Below are positions 1 through 8,037 of a stretch of 30,769 bases of DNA, in pieces. This stretch comes from JAAAPF01 sp964481035 (GTDB taxonomy: Bacteria > Pseudomonadota > Alphaproteobacteria > Geminicoccales > Geminicoccaceae). The notes beneath the pieces are model-generated. The model was given only the letters and a program-made list of their open reading frames with translations. It did not search any database and was not told the origin of the DNA. Made by a program: the position numbers and the translations under genes. The stretch spans positions 1-30,769 of the forward strand of contig CAYZSE010000018.1 in the NCBI GenBank assembly GCA_964481035.1, written 5' to 3'. The stretch's first letter is position 1; the number at the start of each line of letters is the position of its first letter.

Positions 1-65
1 AGGGCGTAGACGATCAGGACGAGGCCGATCAGGCCGATCAGGCCGGCGACTTCCAAGCCGAACAT
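1..65 (-). CDS. Partial small membrane protein, N-terminus only
   Basis: Only the first 21 codons are in the window; the gene runs off the left edge. The reverse strand starts at ATG 65-63 and reads MFGLEVAGLIGLIGLVLIVYA, an almost uninterrupted hydrophobic segment that fits a single N-terminal membrane helix. An AAGGA ribosome-binding site lies 9 nt upstream of the ATG, which supports a real start. The pattern recalls short membrane proteins with a PLDc_N-type helix, but 21 residues are too few to assign a family. It is divergent from the dehydrogenase gene that starts at 195. Confidence 0.5.
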   Translation of the reverse strand, partial: MFGLEVAGLIGLIGLVLIVYA

Positions 66-194
66 GCGCTGGGTTCCTTGCGCCAGATGGGACGAGATCG
101 CGCCCTAACGGCCGGCCGCCCTGCCCGCAAGCCCTTGCCGCGGCGGGGGGCGGTGGGCATCAAGAGGCTAAGGACGAAGCAAGGGAGGCGGGCC

Positions 195-944
195 GTGGAG
201 CTGGACGGCAAGATCGCGATCGTGACCGGTGGGGCCTCGGGCTTCGGCAAGGGCATCGCCGAGGCCTATGTGCGCGAAGGCGCCAAGGTCGCGGTCTTGG
301 ACCTCAACGCCGCGGGTGCCGATGCGGTGGCCGCGAGCCTCGGCGGCGCGGCCGCCGCCTTCGCCTGCGACGTCGCCGACGGCGCCTCGGTCGAGGCCGC
401 GGTCGACCGCGCGCACGACGCCTTCGGCCGCATCGACATCGTCGTCAACAACGCCGGCATCAGCCACCGGAACCGGCCGATGCTGGAAGTCGCCGAGGCC
501 GAGTTCGATCGGGTCTTCGCGGTCAACGTCAAGTCGATCTTCCACATGACGCACAACGTCCTGCCGCTCCTGCGCGCGCAGGGCGGCGGCGCGATCGTCA
601 ACATCGGCTCGACCGCCGGGATCCGCCCGCGCCCCGGGCTCACCTGGTACAACGGCTCCAAGGGCGCGGTGAACCTGCTCTCGAAGTCGATGGCGGTCGA
701 ACTCGCCCCGGACAACGTTCGGGTCAACTGCATCGCGCCGGTGATCGGTGAGACGGCGCTGCTCGAGACCTTCATGGGGCTCACCGACACGCCCGAGAAC
801 CGCGCCAAGTTCGTCGCGACGATCCCGATGGGGCGGCTGAGCCGGCCCGCCGACATCGCCGAGGCCGCGGTCTATCTGGCCTCCGAGCGGGCGTGCTTCG
901 TCACCGGCGTCATCCTCGAGGTCGACGGCGGCCGCTGCGTCTAG
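195..944 (+). CDS. SDR-family NAD(P)-dependent oxidoreductase
   Basis: A classical short-chain dehydrogenase/reductase of 249 residues, the usual size for the family. The Rossmann nucleotide motif TGGASGFG is at residues 11-18 and NNAG at 85-88. The catalytic triad is Ser139, Tyr152 and Lys156 (YNGSK), and the C-terminus ends in the family's typical VTGxxLxVDGG. The GTG start at 195 was chosen because AGGGAGG (182-188) lies 6 nt upstream and the protein then begins a few residues before the first beta strand. The same frame is open upstream to an ATG at 78, but that extension is arginine-rich and unlike the family. Substrate is unknown; such enzymes oxidise alcohols or reduce ketones in the cytoplasm. 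The gene stands alone, convergent with the GNAT-HAD gene. Confidence 0.9.
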   Translation: MELDGKIAIVTGGASGFGKGIAEAYVREGAKVAVLDLNAAGADAVAASLGGAAAAFACDVADGASVEAAVDRAHDAFGRIDIVVNNAGISHRNRPMLEVAEAEFDRVFAVNVKSIFHMTHNVLPLLRAQGGGAIVNIGSTAGIRPRPGLTWYNGSKGAVNLLSKSMAVELAPDNVRVNCIAPVIGETALLETFMGLTDTPENRAKFVATIPMGRLSRPADIAEAAVYLASERACFVTGVILEVDGGRCV

Positions 945-992
945 GCCGCTATCGGCGGAGGTGCGGGTCGGTCGAGACCGGCGGCCAGCGCC

Positions 993-2114
993 CTAGACGC
1001 CGATCAGCGGTGGCACGGCGTAGAGGTCGGCGACGCAGGCGTCGGCGCCCGCCGCGCGCAGCGCGGGGTGCGCCGCCGCGGGCCCGACGCCGATGGCGGT
1101 CATTCCGGCAGCTTTGGCGGCGCGCACGCCCGGAACGCTGTCCTCGACGACGACGCAGCCGGTCGGGTCCACCCCGAGGCGTCTGGCCGTGTGCAGGAAG
1201 AGGTCGGGCGCGGGCTTGCCCTGGGCGACGTCCGCCGCGCTGTAGAGGTGCGGGGCGAAGGCCGCGCGCAGGCCCGTGCGCTCGAGGCAGAGGCGGATGC
1301 GGGCGGGCGCGCTGTTGGAGGCGACGGCCTTGGGCACGGCGAGGCGGCGGACCAGCGCGTGGGCACCCGGCATCGCCCCGACGTCGCCCGCGAGCCGCTC
1401 GAGCGTGTGCGCCTCGATCCTGGCGAGCGCCGCGGCCTGGTCGACCGCTCGATCTTGCTCGCGGCAGAGTTGGGCGATGATCGCGGTGTCGGTGCAGCCC
1501 GTGAAGCGCGCCGCGAAGGTGGCGGCATCGAGCGTGAAGCCGAACTCGGCGAGCGCCTCGACGCAGGCCGGCGCGGCCAGGGCCTCGCTGTCGACGAGGG
1601 TGCCGTCGAGATCGAAGATCACCGCCGCCGGCGTCGTCAGCGTCGCCGGCCGCAGGGGCTTTTCCAAGCCGACCCGCGGGTGCGCGTCGCGGCCGTGCGC
1701 GGCCGGGCCGCGAGCGCGCTCGACGAAGCCGTGCGCGCCGTAGAGGCGCAGGAGGCGGTCCATCATCGCGGCGGTCTGCAGGCGCAAGGCCGGCGCGCCG
1801 GCGGCCCGGGCCCGGGCCTCGACGGTCGCCAGCAGGAGCGAGGCGAGCCCGCGGCCGCGATGCGCGGCGGCGACCGCGAGCCAGTCCACCTCGAGGTGGG
1901 TCCGGTGCGCCGAGGTGACGGCGACGGCGGCGAGCTCGCCCGCCACGTCGCACCCCAGGACGTGCCCGTCGGCGACGAAGGCGGGCAGGCGGACGAAGGC
2001 ATCGGGCGCCGGCGCGCGGCCGAGGGGAGCGAGGTAGTCGCGAAAGGCGGCCCGCAGCAGCGCCTCGCACGCTTCAACCTCCGCGTTTGTGATCGTTCGC
2101 ACGGACGGGGCCAC
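993..2114 (-). CDS. GNAT acetyltransferase - HAD phosphatase fusion
   Basis: A 373-residue two-domain protein. Residues about 4-150 form a GCN5-related N-acetyltransferase with the acetyl-CoA loop HRGRGLA at 85-91. Residues about 164-370 form a HAD hydrolase of the beta-phosphoglucomutase-like subfamily: motif I FDLDGTLVDSE at 167-177 with nucleophile Asp168 and acid Asp170, motif II SNS, the motif III lysine in GKPAPD, and motif IV VVEDSVPG. The GTG start at 2114 has GGAGG 7 nt upstream and falls just before the GNAT fold; an in-frame GTG at 2162 lacks such a site. Both domains look intact. Substrates are unknown. HAD enzymes of this type dephosphorylate sugar phosphates or similar small metabolites. 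It is divergent from the sulfatase gene. Confidence 0.85.
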   Translation of the reverse strand: MAPSVRTITNAEVEACEALLRAAFRDYLAPLGRAPAPDAFVRLPAFVADGHVLGCDVAGELAAVAVTSAHRTHLEVDWLAVAAAHRGRGLASLLLATVEARARAAGAPALRLQTAAMMDRLLRLYGAHGFVERARGPAAHGRDAHPRVGLEKPLRPATLTTPAAVIFDLDGTLVDSEALAAPACVEALAEFGFTLDAATFAARFTGCTDTAIIAQLCREQDRAVDQAAALARIEAHTLERLAGDVGAMPGAHALVRRLAVPKAVASNSAPARIRLCLERTGLRAAFAPHLYSAADVAQGKPAPDLFLHTARRLGVDPTGCVVVEDSVPGVRAAKAAGMTAIGVGPAAAHPALRAAGADACVADLYAVPPLIGV

Positions 2115-2202
2115 CGCATAACCTCCAAGCGACACACCAAGGGCCTCTACCGAAAAGCGCACCCGTGCGGCATGAGCGGCATCGCCGCACGTTTGTGAGA
2201 GA

Positions 2203-3681
2203 ATGGAGATGAACCTCTTGCTCCTGACCGCCGATCAATGGCGGGGCGACAGCCTCGGCGGTGTCGGCCATCCGTGCGTGCGGACCCCGGCCATGGATCG
2301 GCTGGCGACGCAGGGTGTGCTGTTCGCGAGGCATTTCGGCCAGGCGACGCCCTGCGGGCCGGCGCGGGCGTCGCTGCACACGGGTCTCTACGCCCTCAAC
2401 CACCGCTCGATCACCAACGGCACGCCGCTCGATGCGCGTCACACCCACCTCGCCCGCGAGCTGCGCGCGCTGGGCCGTGCGCCGGCGCTGTTCGGCTACA
2501 CCGACACCAGCCTCGATCCCCGCGGCCTGCCGCCGGGCGATCCGCGGCTGCGGACCTACGAGGGCGTCTTTCCCGAGTGGGACGTCGTCCAGCCGTTGCT
2601 CGAGGACGGCGCGGCCTGGCTCGATTGGCTCGACGGGCGCGGCTACGGCCGGCGCACGCTGGCGGACGTGTACGGCGACGCGCTCGGCACGCCCGCGCCC
2701 TTCGCCGCCGAGCACAGCGAGACGGCCTTCCTCGCCGATGCCTTTCTCGCCTGGCTCGACCGCCAGGAGGGTGCTTGGACCGCGCACGTCTCCTTCATCA
2801 AGCCGCATCCGCCGCTCGTCGCCCCGGACCCGTTCCACGCCCTGGTCCACCCCGACGACGTCCCGGCACCCGCCGGGCTCGGCGACGAAGCCGCCGTGCG
2901 GGCGCTGCACCCCTATCTCGGGGTGCTGCTCGACCAGCCTCTCTCGGCAGGCTGGTTCGTCAAGCCGGCGGATCGCCGGCCCGACACCGTGCGCCGGGCG
3001 CGGGCGGTCTATTACGGGCTCATCGCCGAGGTCGATGCGCAGATCGGCCGCATCGTCGACGCGATCGACGCCCGGGGCGAACGCGAGACGACGCTGGTCG
3101 TCGTCACCTCCGATCACGGCGAGATGCTCGGCGACCATCATCTCTGGGGCAAGTCGGGCTTCTTTCCCCAGGCGTTCCACGTCCCGCTCATCGTCCGCGC
3201 GCCGGGTGCCGTCGCCGGCCGCCGGGTCGACGCCTTCACCGAGCACGTCGATCTCCTGCCGACGATCCTCGATAGGCTCGGCGGCGAGGTGCCGCTGCAG
3301 GCGGACGGGCACAGCCTCAGGCCGTGGCTGGAGGGGGCGACGCCTGCGGACTGGCGCAGCGCCGCGCTCATGGAGCACGACTTCCGGGACGTCGAGACGC
3401 GGTGCTTCGAGACCGCCCTCGGGCTCGTGGCCGACCGGTGCCAGCTCGCCGTGCTCCAGGGTCGCGAGATCGCCTACGTGCATTTCAACGGGCTGCCGGC
3501 GCTCGCTTTCGATCTCGGGGCGGATGCGGCGCAGACCCGCGACATCGCCGCCGATCCGGCGCGGGCCAGCCACGTGCTGGCCGCGGCGCAGGCGATGCTG
3601 AGCCGGCGGATGGACGCGGCCGACCGCCGGCTGACGGGGGCGAAGCTCACGTCCTCAGGGGTGATCGGCCGCTTCGACTGA
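2203..3681 (+). CDS. Sulfatase-superfamily phosphonate monoester hydrolase
   Basis: A 492-residue enzyme of the alkaline phosphatase/sulfatase superfamily. The CxPxR signature is PCGPARASLHTG with Cys51 and Arg55; Cys51 is expected to be converted to formylglycine. Metal ligands are visible as Asp11-Gln12 (ADQWR) and Asp304-His305 (SDHGE). ADQWRGD, the NHR-PLDxRH stretch, GYTDT and PHPP are the hallmark pattern of the phosphonate monoester hydrolase/arylsulfatase group, enzymes known for hydrolysing several phosphate, phosphonate and sulfate monoesters. There is no signal peptide, so it is probably cytoplasmic. No formylglycine-generating enzyme is in the window. The start could be ATG 2203 or ATG 2209; neither has a strong ribosome-binding site. 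Its last 27 bases overlap the 3' end of the convergent GH3 gene. Confidence 0.88.
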   Translation: MEMNLLLLTADQWRGDSLGGVGHPCVRTPAMDRLATQGVLFARHFGQATPCGPARASLHTGLYALNHRSITNGTPLDARHTHLARELRALGRAPALFGYTDTSLDPRGLPPGDPRLRTYEGVFPEWDVVQPLLEDGAAWLDWLDGRGYGRRTLADVYGDALGTPAPFAAEHSETAFLADAFLAWLDRQEGAWTAHVSFIKPHPPLVAPDPFHALVHPDDVPAPAGLGDEAAVRALHPYLGVLLDQPLSAGWFVKPADRRPDTVRRARAVYYGLIAEVDAQIGRIVDAIDARGERETTLVVVTSDHGEMLGDHHLWGKSGFFPQAFHVPLIVRAPGAVAGRRVDAFTEHVDLLPTILDRLGGEVPLQADGHSLRPWLEGATPADWRSAALMEHDFRDVETRCFETALGLVADRCQLAVLQGREIAYVHFNGLPALAFDLGADAAQTRDIAADPARASHVLAAAQAMLSRRMDAADRRLTGAKLTSSGVIGRFD

Positions 3682-5187
3682 CAGCTCCTCGAGGGCGCTG
3701 CGGGCTTCGGCAAAGCGCTCCGGGTCGGCGATGACCCGCGGCACCTTATTCTGGCCGCCGAGCCTGCCCTGCCGGCGGAGCCAGGCGGCGCAGGTGCCGG
3801 GCGGCAGGAGGCGGACCTCGGGCGCCGCCATCCCGACGTCGCCCGCCCGATGTGCCGCGTAGTCGTCGTTGATTTGGGCGAGCCTCTGGTCGATGTCGCG
3901 GGCGAGCGCCCCGGCGTCGAGCGACGAGGCGGCGCCGGTTTCGATGAGGATCACGTGGTGGCCCGTGCCGCGGTCCGGCAGCACCGGACCCACGACGTAC
4001 TCGGCAAGGGCGGCGCCCGCGTCCTCCATCGCGCCCTGGATCGCCCGGTCGAGCTCGCTCTGGATGAGGTGCTCGCCGAAGGCCGAGAGCATGTAGGCGG
4101 TCCGTCCGGTGATCGTGAGCCGCGGCGGGCGGATCGTGAGAACGCGCACCGTGTCGCCCAAAAGATAGGCCCAGAGCCCGCTCGGCCCGCTGAGCGCGAG
4201 CGCGTACTCGACGCCGGTCTCGACGGTGGCGAGCCAATGGCGGACAGGGCGATCGCGCCCGAGCTCCTCCACCGGCACGAACTCGAAGAAGAGGCCCGTG
4301 TCGAAGCTCAAGAGCAGGCCGTCGTCGGGGTCCCGGTCGGCGAAGGCGACGAAGCCCTCGCTCGCCGGGTAGACCTCGCGCGTCGCCGCGCCCGAGCGCG
4401 CCAGGAAGGGCTCGAAGCGCTTGGCGAACGGGCCCCAGGCGACGCCGCCGTGGACGAGGAGCTCGAGATCGTCGAGGGGCCAGCGCCCATAGGCCTCCTC
4501 CAGCCGCTCGAGGAAGACGAGCACCCAGCTCGGCACGCCCGCGAGCGAGGTGATCGTCCGCTCGCCGGCCGCCCGAACGAAAGCTTCGAGCTTCGCGTCC
4601 CAGTCGCTGATGAGCCCGAGCGGCGGCGGCGGGAAGGTGAAGGGGCGCATCCAAGCGGGCGCGGTCTTGTTGACGATGCCCGAAAGGTCGCCGCTCCAGA
4701 TCCCCGGTGCCTCCTCGACCAGCGCCGTCGAGCCGCCGAGCACGAAGCTGCGGCCGCCGAAGAACCGGCTGTGCGGATGCGCGGCGAGGTGGGCCGAGAT
4801 CATGTCGAGCGCCGCGTGCCGGTTCTGGCGCAGCGTGGCATGGGTGAGGGGAATGTACTTGGTGCGCCCGCTGGAGGTTCCCGAGGTCACGGCGAAATAG
4901 GGGATCCGCCCGGGCCAGGTGACGTCGTCCAGCACCGGAAAGCCCGGCTGCCAATAGTCTCGCCAGAAGTCCTCATAGGACCGCAGCGCCACCCGGGCCT
5001 GGAAGGCGGCCGGGCTCGCGAGATCGGCGAAGCCGTGCTCGCGGCCGAAACGGGTCGCGGTCGCAGCGGTGAGCAGCCGCCGCAGGACGCGCTCTTGCGC
5101 GGCTACCGCATCGCTCGCCTGCAGGCGTGCCGCGCGGCGGCGTGCGAACGGGCGTACCAGCGGGGTCGGGTCGAGAACGCGGGTCAT
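3655..5187 (-). CDS. GH3-family acyl-adenylating amido synthetase-like protein
   Basis: A 510-residue member of the GH3 superfamily, named after plant auxin-responsive enzymes that adenylate a carboxylic acid and join it to an amino acid. The ATP phosphate-binding motif TSGTSSGRTK is at 101-110, the adenine/acyl loop YPASEG at 273-278, LGD at 343-345, the hinge GR at 361-362, and the C-terminal domain starts near FGEHL (370-374). Length is close to that of other bacterial members. Start ATG 5187 overlaps the stop of the acylase gene as ATGA, so translation is probably coupled. The N-terminus has no signal peptide. The natural acid and amine are unknown; most bacterial GH3 proteins are uncharacterised. 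The gene is the last of a minus-strand run. Confidence 0.85.
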   Translation of the reverse strand: MTRVLDPTPLVRPFARRRAARLQASDAVAAQERVLRRLLTAATATRFGREHGFADLASPAAFQARVALRSYEDFWRDYWQPGFPVLDDVTWPGRIPYFAVTSGTSSGRTKYIPLTHATLRQNRHAALDMISAHLAAHPHSRFFGGRSFVLGGSTALVEEAPGIWSGDLSGIVNKTAPAWMRPFTFPPPPLGLISDWDAKLEAFVRAAGERTITSLAGVPSWVLVFLERLEEAYGRWPLDDLELLVHGGVAWGPFAKRFEPFLARSGAATREVYPASEGFVAFADRDPDDGLLLSFDTGLFFEFVPVEELGRDRPVRHWLATVETGVEYALALSGPSGLWAYLLGDTVRVLTIRPPRLTITGRTAYMLSAFGEHLIQSELDRAIQGAMEDAGAALAEYVVGPVLPDRGTGHHVILIETGAASSLDAGALARDIDQRLAQINDDYAAHRAGDVGMAAPEVRLLPPGTCAAWLRRQGRLGGQNKVPRVIADPERFAEARSALEELSVEAADHP

Positions 5188-7421
5188 CCGTCGGCGGTGG
5201 TGGTGCGCACGACGTGCGGGAACGCCCGCTCGACGGCCGTGGGCGTCAGCGGCAGCTGGATGTAGCGGCCGTCGCGCCACAGCGGCACCTGATCGGCGAA
5301 GTTCGCCGAGCCGAGCCAGCCGTCCTGCCCACCGAACAGCACGAACCAGTTGGCATCCGGATCGGCCATGTCCGAGATGTGCCGCGACTGGGCGCCGAAG
5401 GTGGCGGCGTGCTTGCCGTTCACCAGGTTGTGGCTGCGCTTCATGAGGGTCTCCCTGGAGCCCGCGCTGGGCAGCTCATCGACCCGAAAGAAGCGTCCGA
5501 GCGCGGGAATGTTCCCCAAGAGATGCTGAACGCGGACGCGGTGCATGTCGCCCCAGCGGGCGAAGCCTTCGGCATCTCGCGCCGCGGCCTTCAGCGCGTC
5601 CTGCAGGAGCGCGAGACGCGCGCGCGAGGGTCGGGCGGCGAGGTCGGCCACGAGGAATGTCTCGAGGCTGGTCCAGCGGCCGTCGAGGCTCGAGACCTCG
5701 CCGTCCGATCCGCCATAGAGGCCGCGAGCGACGTGATAGAGCAGGGTCTCGAACAGGACCGGCGCACGGTCCTCGATGCCGTACGCACCGTTCCAGCCCC
5801 GCAGATCCTCGAGATGCGGATGCAGGAGGCCGAGCTCGTCGGCGGCGGCGATGAGGCCTTCGGCGAGCCGTGCCGCCGTGACCGAGACCACGTCGGTCTG
5901 CAGCGCGGCGAGATCGGCGAAGGCCATCGGTCCGTTCGCCTCGACCAGTGCCGCCATCCGCTCGACCCGGTCCTTGGGGCTGAAGAAGTAGCCGGCGGGG
6001 CGCACGATGTAGTCGGGGCGGTCGTTGGCCGAGGCGATGATGCCCGCGTCGGGATCGACCACCCAGGGCAGCGACAGTGTCGTGTCGTAGCCCTGCCATC
6101 GGGCGTCGCCCTGGAGCACGAAGTCGCCCTGCTTGAGGGGCGGGCGGACCGGCAGTTTCGCCGCCATCACCATCGCGATGCTGCCGGAGGCATCGACGGC
6201 CAGCATGTTCTGCGCGCTCACGCCGTAGTCTGCGAAGGCGGCGCGGAAGCCCTCGACGTCGCGGGCGCGCGCAGCGGCGAGAAAGGCCGAGATCTCGTCG
6301 GTCGGCTCGTGGCCGACCCAGCGCAGCGCCAGCACCTCGCCCGGACGGGCCGGAACGAGGCGGCTGTCGGAGAGGATCGGGCCTTGCCCCGAGCGGCGCC
6401 GCTCGATTTCGCGATCGAACCACCAACGCGTCTTCACGGTCACGCGCTCGCTCGCTATGGCGCCGCGCCCGGCGACGTCGACGATGTCGGAGGAGAGGGC
6501 CCGGGCGTTGGTGCCGCCCCAGGCGAGGTGCGGGCTGCGGCCGAGCGCGAAGAAGGGCAGCCCCGGGATCATCATCCCCACCACCTCGATAGAGGGCGAG
6601 CGCGCGCCGACGAGGAGCCAGAGGTTGGGCAGGCTGAGCCCGAGATGCGGATCGTTGGCGATCATCGCGGCGCCCGACGCCGAGCGCGCGGGGGCGAGCG
6701 CGAGCGAGTTGCTGCCGCCTTTGCTGGTGGCGGCGAGCAACGCCGCCAGGGTCTGCGCGTCCGCGTCGCCCGCGAGCTCGGCGTCGCCCGCGGGCAGGCC
6801 CGCGAGCTTGAGGCGCTGCCAGGTCTGGGGCCAGTCGTCCTCGAGCCGGGCGCGCAGCGCGCCGAAGAAGGCGAGCCAGTTGACGTCGGTGCCCGCGAGC
6901 CGGCCGATGGTGACGAGGTCCTCGGGCGTCCATGGCTCCGGGGTGAGGCCCAAGAGGCCGAACTCCGGCGGCCGCGGCGCATGGGCCTGGTGCCAGTTGA
7001 GGCCGGCGACGAACGCGCCGACGAAGGCGCGCGTCTCCTCTGGCCAGGCGGCGACGATGGCCGGTGCGGCATACCCGTAGTCGAGGATGCGCAGCGCCTC
7101 GTCGATGCTGCGCACCGGGGGGCCGGCGAGCTCGGCGATGCGGCCCTGGCTGATGTGCTTGAGCAGCCGCATCTGGCCGGCGCGCAGATGATGGTGGACG
7201 ACGCCGAGCGCGAAGGCGAGGTCGGTGTCGCTCGTGGCCTCGACGAACGGCACCTGATAGCCGTTCCAGCGCAGCGTGACCGGCGCCTGGGTCGGCCAGC
7301 CGCGGCTGGGCAACTGGGCGATGCGGTCATCCACCGACCGCTGGCCGGGGAAGAGCGCGGCGCACGCGGTGAGTGGCAGGATCATGGCGAGAGCGGTCAA
7401 CGGACGGAGCAAGCGCAACAC
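5184..7421 (-). CDS. Penicillin acylase-family Ntn-hydrolase, predicted lipoprotein
   Basis: A protein of about 745 residues of the penicillin acylase (S45) family, which mature by self-cleavage into alpha and beta chains and hydrolyse amides such as acyl side chains, acyl-homoserine lactones or cyclic imides. The nucleophile at the new beta-chain N-terminus is predicted as Ser237 in GGSNSLALAP, followed by the family motif NDPHLG (256-261). The N-terminus is a signal peptide ending in a lipobox, LTAC, with Cys20 as the lipidated residue, so the enzyme should be exported and membrane-anchored. Start is uncertain: GTG 7421 gives a normal signal peptide but has no clear ribosome-binding site; in-frame alternatives are TTG 7418 and TTG 7478. 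The stop overlaps the GH3 start as ATGA. ruvX lies 60 bp upstream. Confidence 0.88.
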   Translation of the reverse strand: MLRLLRPLTALAMILPLTACAALFPGQRSVDDRIAQLPSRGWPTQAPVTLRWNGYQVPFVEATSDTDLAFALGVVHHHLRAGQMRLLKHISQGRIAELAGPPVRSIDEALRILDYGYAAPAIVAAWPEETRAFVGAFVAGLNWHQAHAPRPPEFGLLGLTPEPWTPEDLVTIGRLAGTDVNWLAFFGALRARLEDDWPQTWQRLKLAGLPAGDAELAGDADAQTLAALLAATSKGGSNSLALAPARSASGAAMIANDPHLGLSLPNLWLLVGARSPSIEVVGMMIPGLPFFALGRSPHLAWGGTNARALSSDIVDVAGRGAIASERVTVKTRWWFDREIERRRSGQGPILSDSRLVPARPGEVLALRWVGHEPTDEISAFLAAARARDVEGFRAAFADYGVSAQNMLAVDASGSIAMVMAAKLPVRPPLKQGDFVLQGDARWQGYDTTLSLPWVVDPDAGIIASANDRPDYIVRPAGYFFSPKDRVERMAALVEANGPMAFADLAALQTDVVSVTAARLAEGLIAAADELGLLHPHLEDLRGWNGAYGIEDRAPVLFETLLYHVARGLYGGSDGEVSSLDGRWTSLETFLVADLAARPSRARLALLQDALKAAARDAEGFARWGDMHRVRVQHLLGNIPALGRFFRVDELPSAGSRETLMKRSHNLVNGKHAATFGAQSRHISDMADPDANWFVLFGGQDGWLGSANFADQVPLWRDGRYIQLPLTPTAVERAFPHVVRTTTADG

Positions 7422-7481
7422 CTGGCGGGGCTCTGGGCAGCACCCGCCCGAAGATGCCCCGCGGCGGCGCAACTGCAAGGG

Positions 7482-7922
7482 TCAGCCGGCGTCGAGACGC
7501 TCGATGGCCCGCAGCGTGTCCTCCAAGACGACGAGGGCGGCCATGGCGTCGGCGCCGCCGCGGTCCGCCGCCTCGACCGTGCTCCAGCGCTCGTCCTGCA
7601 ACCAGATCGGCAAGGCCAGGGCGGTGTCGATGGCCTTGGCGGTGTCCTTGGCGGCCTGCGCCCGCGGCCCGAAGCTGCCGTCGGCGTTGAGCGGGAAGCC
7701 GACGACCAGCGCCACCGCCTCGCGGTTGCGCATGTGCCGCTCGATCCGCGCCAGGTCGTCGGCGAACTTGCGGCGGTTCCAGGTTTCGACGGGCGTCGCC
7801 AGGAGCCGGCAGACGTCGGTGCCGGCAAAGCCGATGCGGCGCTTGGAGACGTCGAGCGCCAGGAGCGAGCCGAACCTGGGCAGCGCGGCCGCGAAGGCGG
7901 CGAGATCGTCGTGGACCGGCAT
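7482..7922 (-). CDS. ruvX: YqgF/RuvX pre-16S rRNA nuclease
   Basis: 146 residues, the usual length for YqgF/RuvX, an RNase H-like nuclease that helps trim the 5' end of 16S rRNA and was earlier called a putative Holliday junction resolvase. Family motifs in order are LALDVSKRRIGFA with metal-binding Asp24, VVGFPLNADGS near 73-83, DERWSTVEA with Glu111 in place of the common DERLTT, and DAMAALVVL with Asp125 as the last acidic ligand. A serine replaces the commoner glycine in DVGxxRIG. Start ATG 7922 gives a complete domain. It is first in the minus-strand run with the acylase and GH3 genes and divergent from the ATP-grasp gene. In other alphaproteobacteria ruvX is often found close to gatCA; here it is about 4 kb away. 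Confidence 0.9.
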   Translation of the reverse strand: MPVHDDLAAFAAALPRFGSLLALDVSKRRIGFAGTDVCRLLATPVETWNRRKFADDLARIERHMRNREAVALVVGFPLNADGSFGPRAQAAKDTAKAIDTALALPIWLQDERWSTVEAADRGGADAMAALVVLEDTLRAIERLDAG

Positions 7923-8037
7923 GGCGCCGACCTGCCGTCGCCCGGCGCCGCGCGCAAGCGAAAAGAACGCGCGCCATGTCCGAGATCATGGCGGCCCGTC
8001 GGAGCGCGCGCGAGCGTGGCTCGGCCGGGAGCCGCGC
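7923..8037. promoter_or_regulatory. Divergent intergenic region ruvX / ATP-grasp gene
   Basis: These 115 bp separate two divergent start codons and must hold, or lie close to, the promoters of both transcription units. A GGGAG ribosome-binding site for the ATP-grasp gene is at 8027-8031. I see no convincing -35/-10 pair and no clear inverted repeat. Confidence 0.4.

Noticed and set aside
19..45. Short tandem repeat of GCCGATCAG-like units near the left edge
   Set aside because: It lies in the partial membrane protein and encodes a repeated hydrophobic LIG pattern; ordinary coding sequence.
78..194. Upstream extension of the SDR gene to ATG 78
   Set aside because: The added 39 residues are arginine-rich and unlike the family, while GTG 195 has a strong ribosome-binding site.
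2074..3573. A 499-codon minus-strand open frame opposite the sulfatase gene
   Set aside because: Antisense shadow; the plus strand has an intact CxPxR sulfatase.
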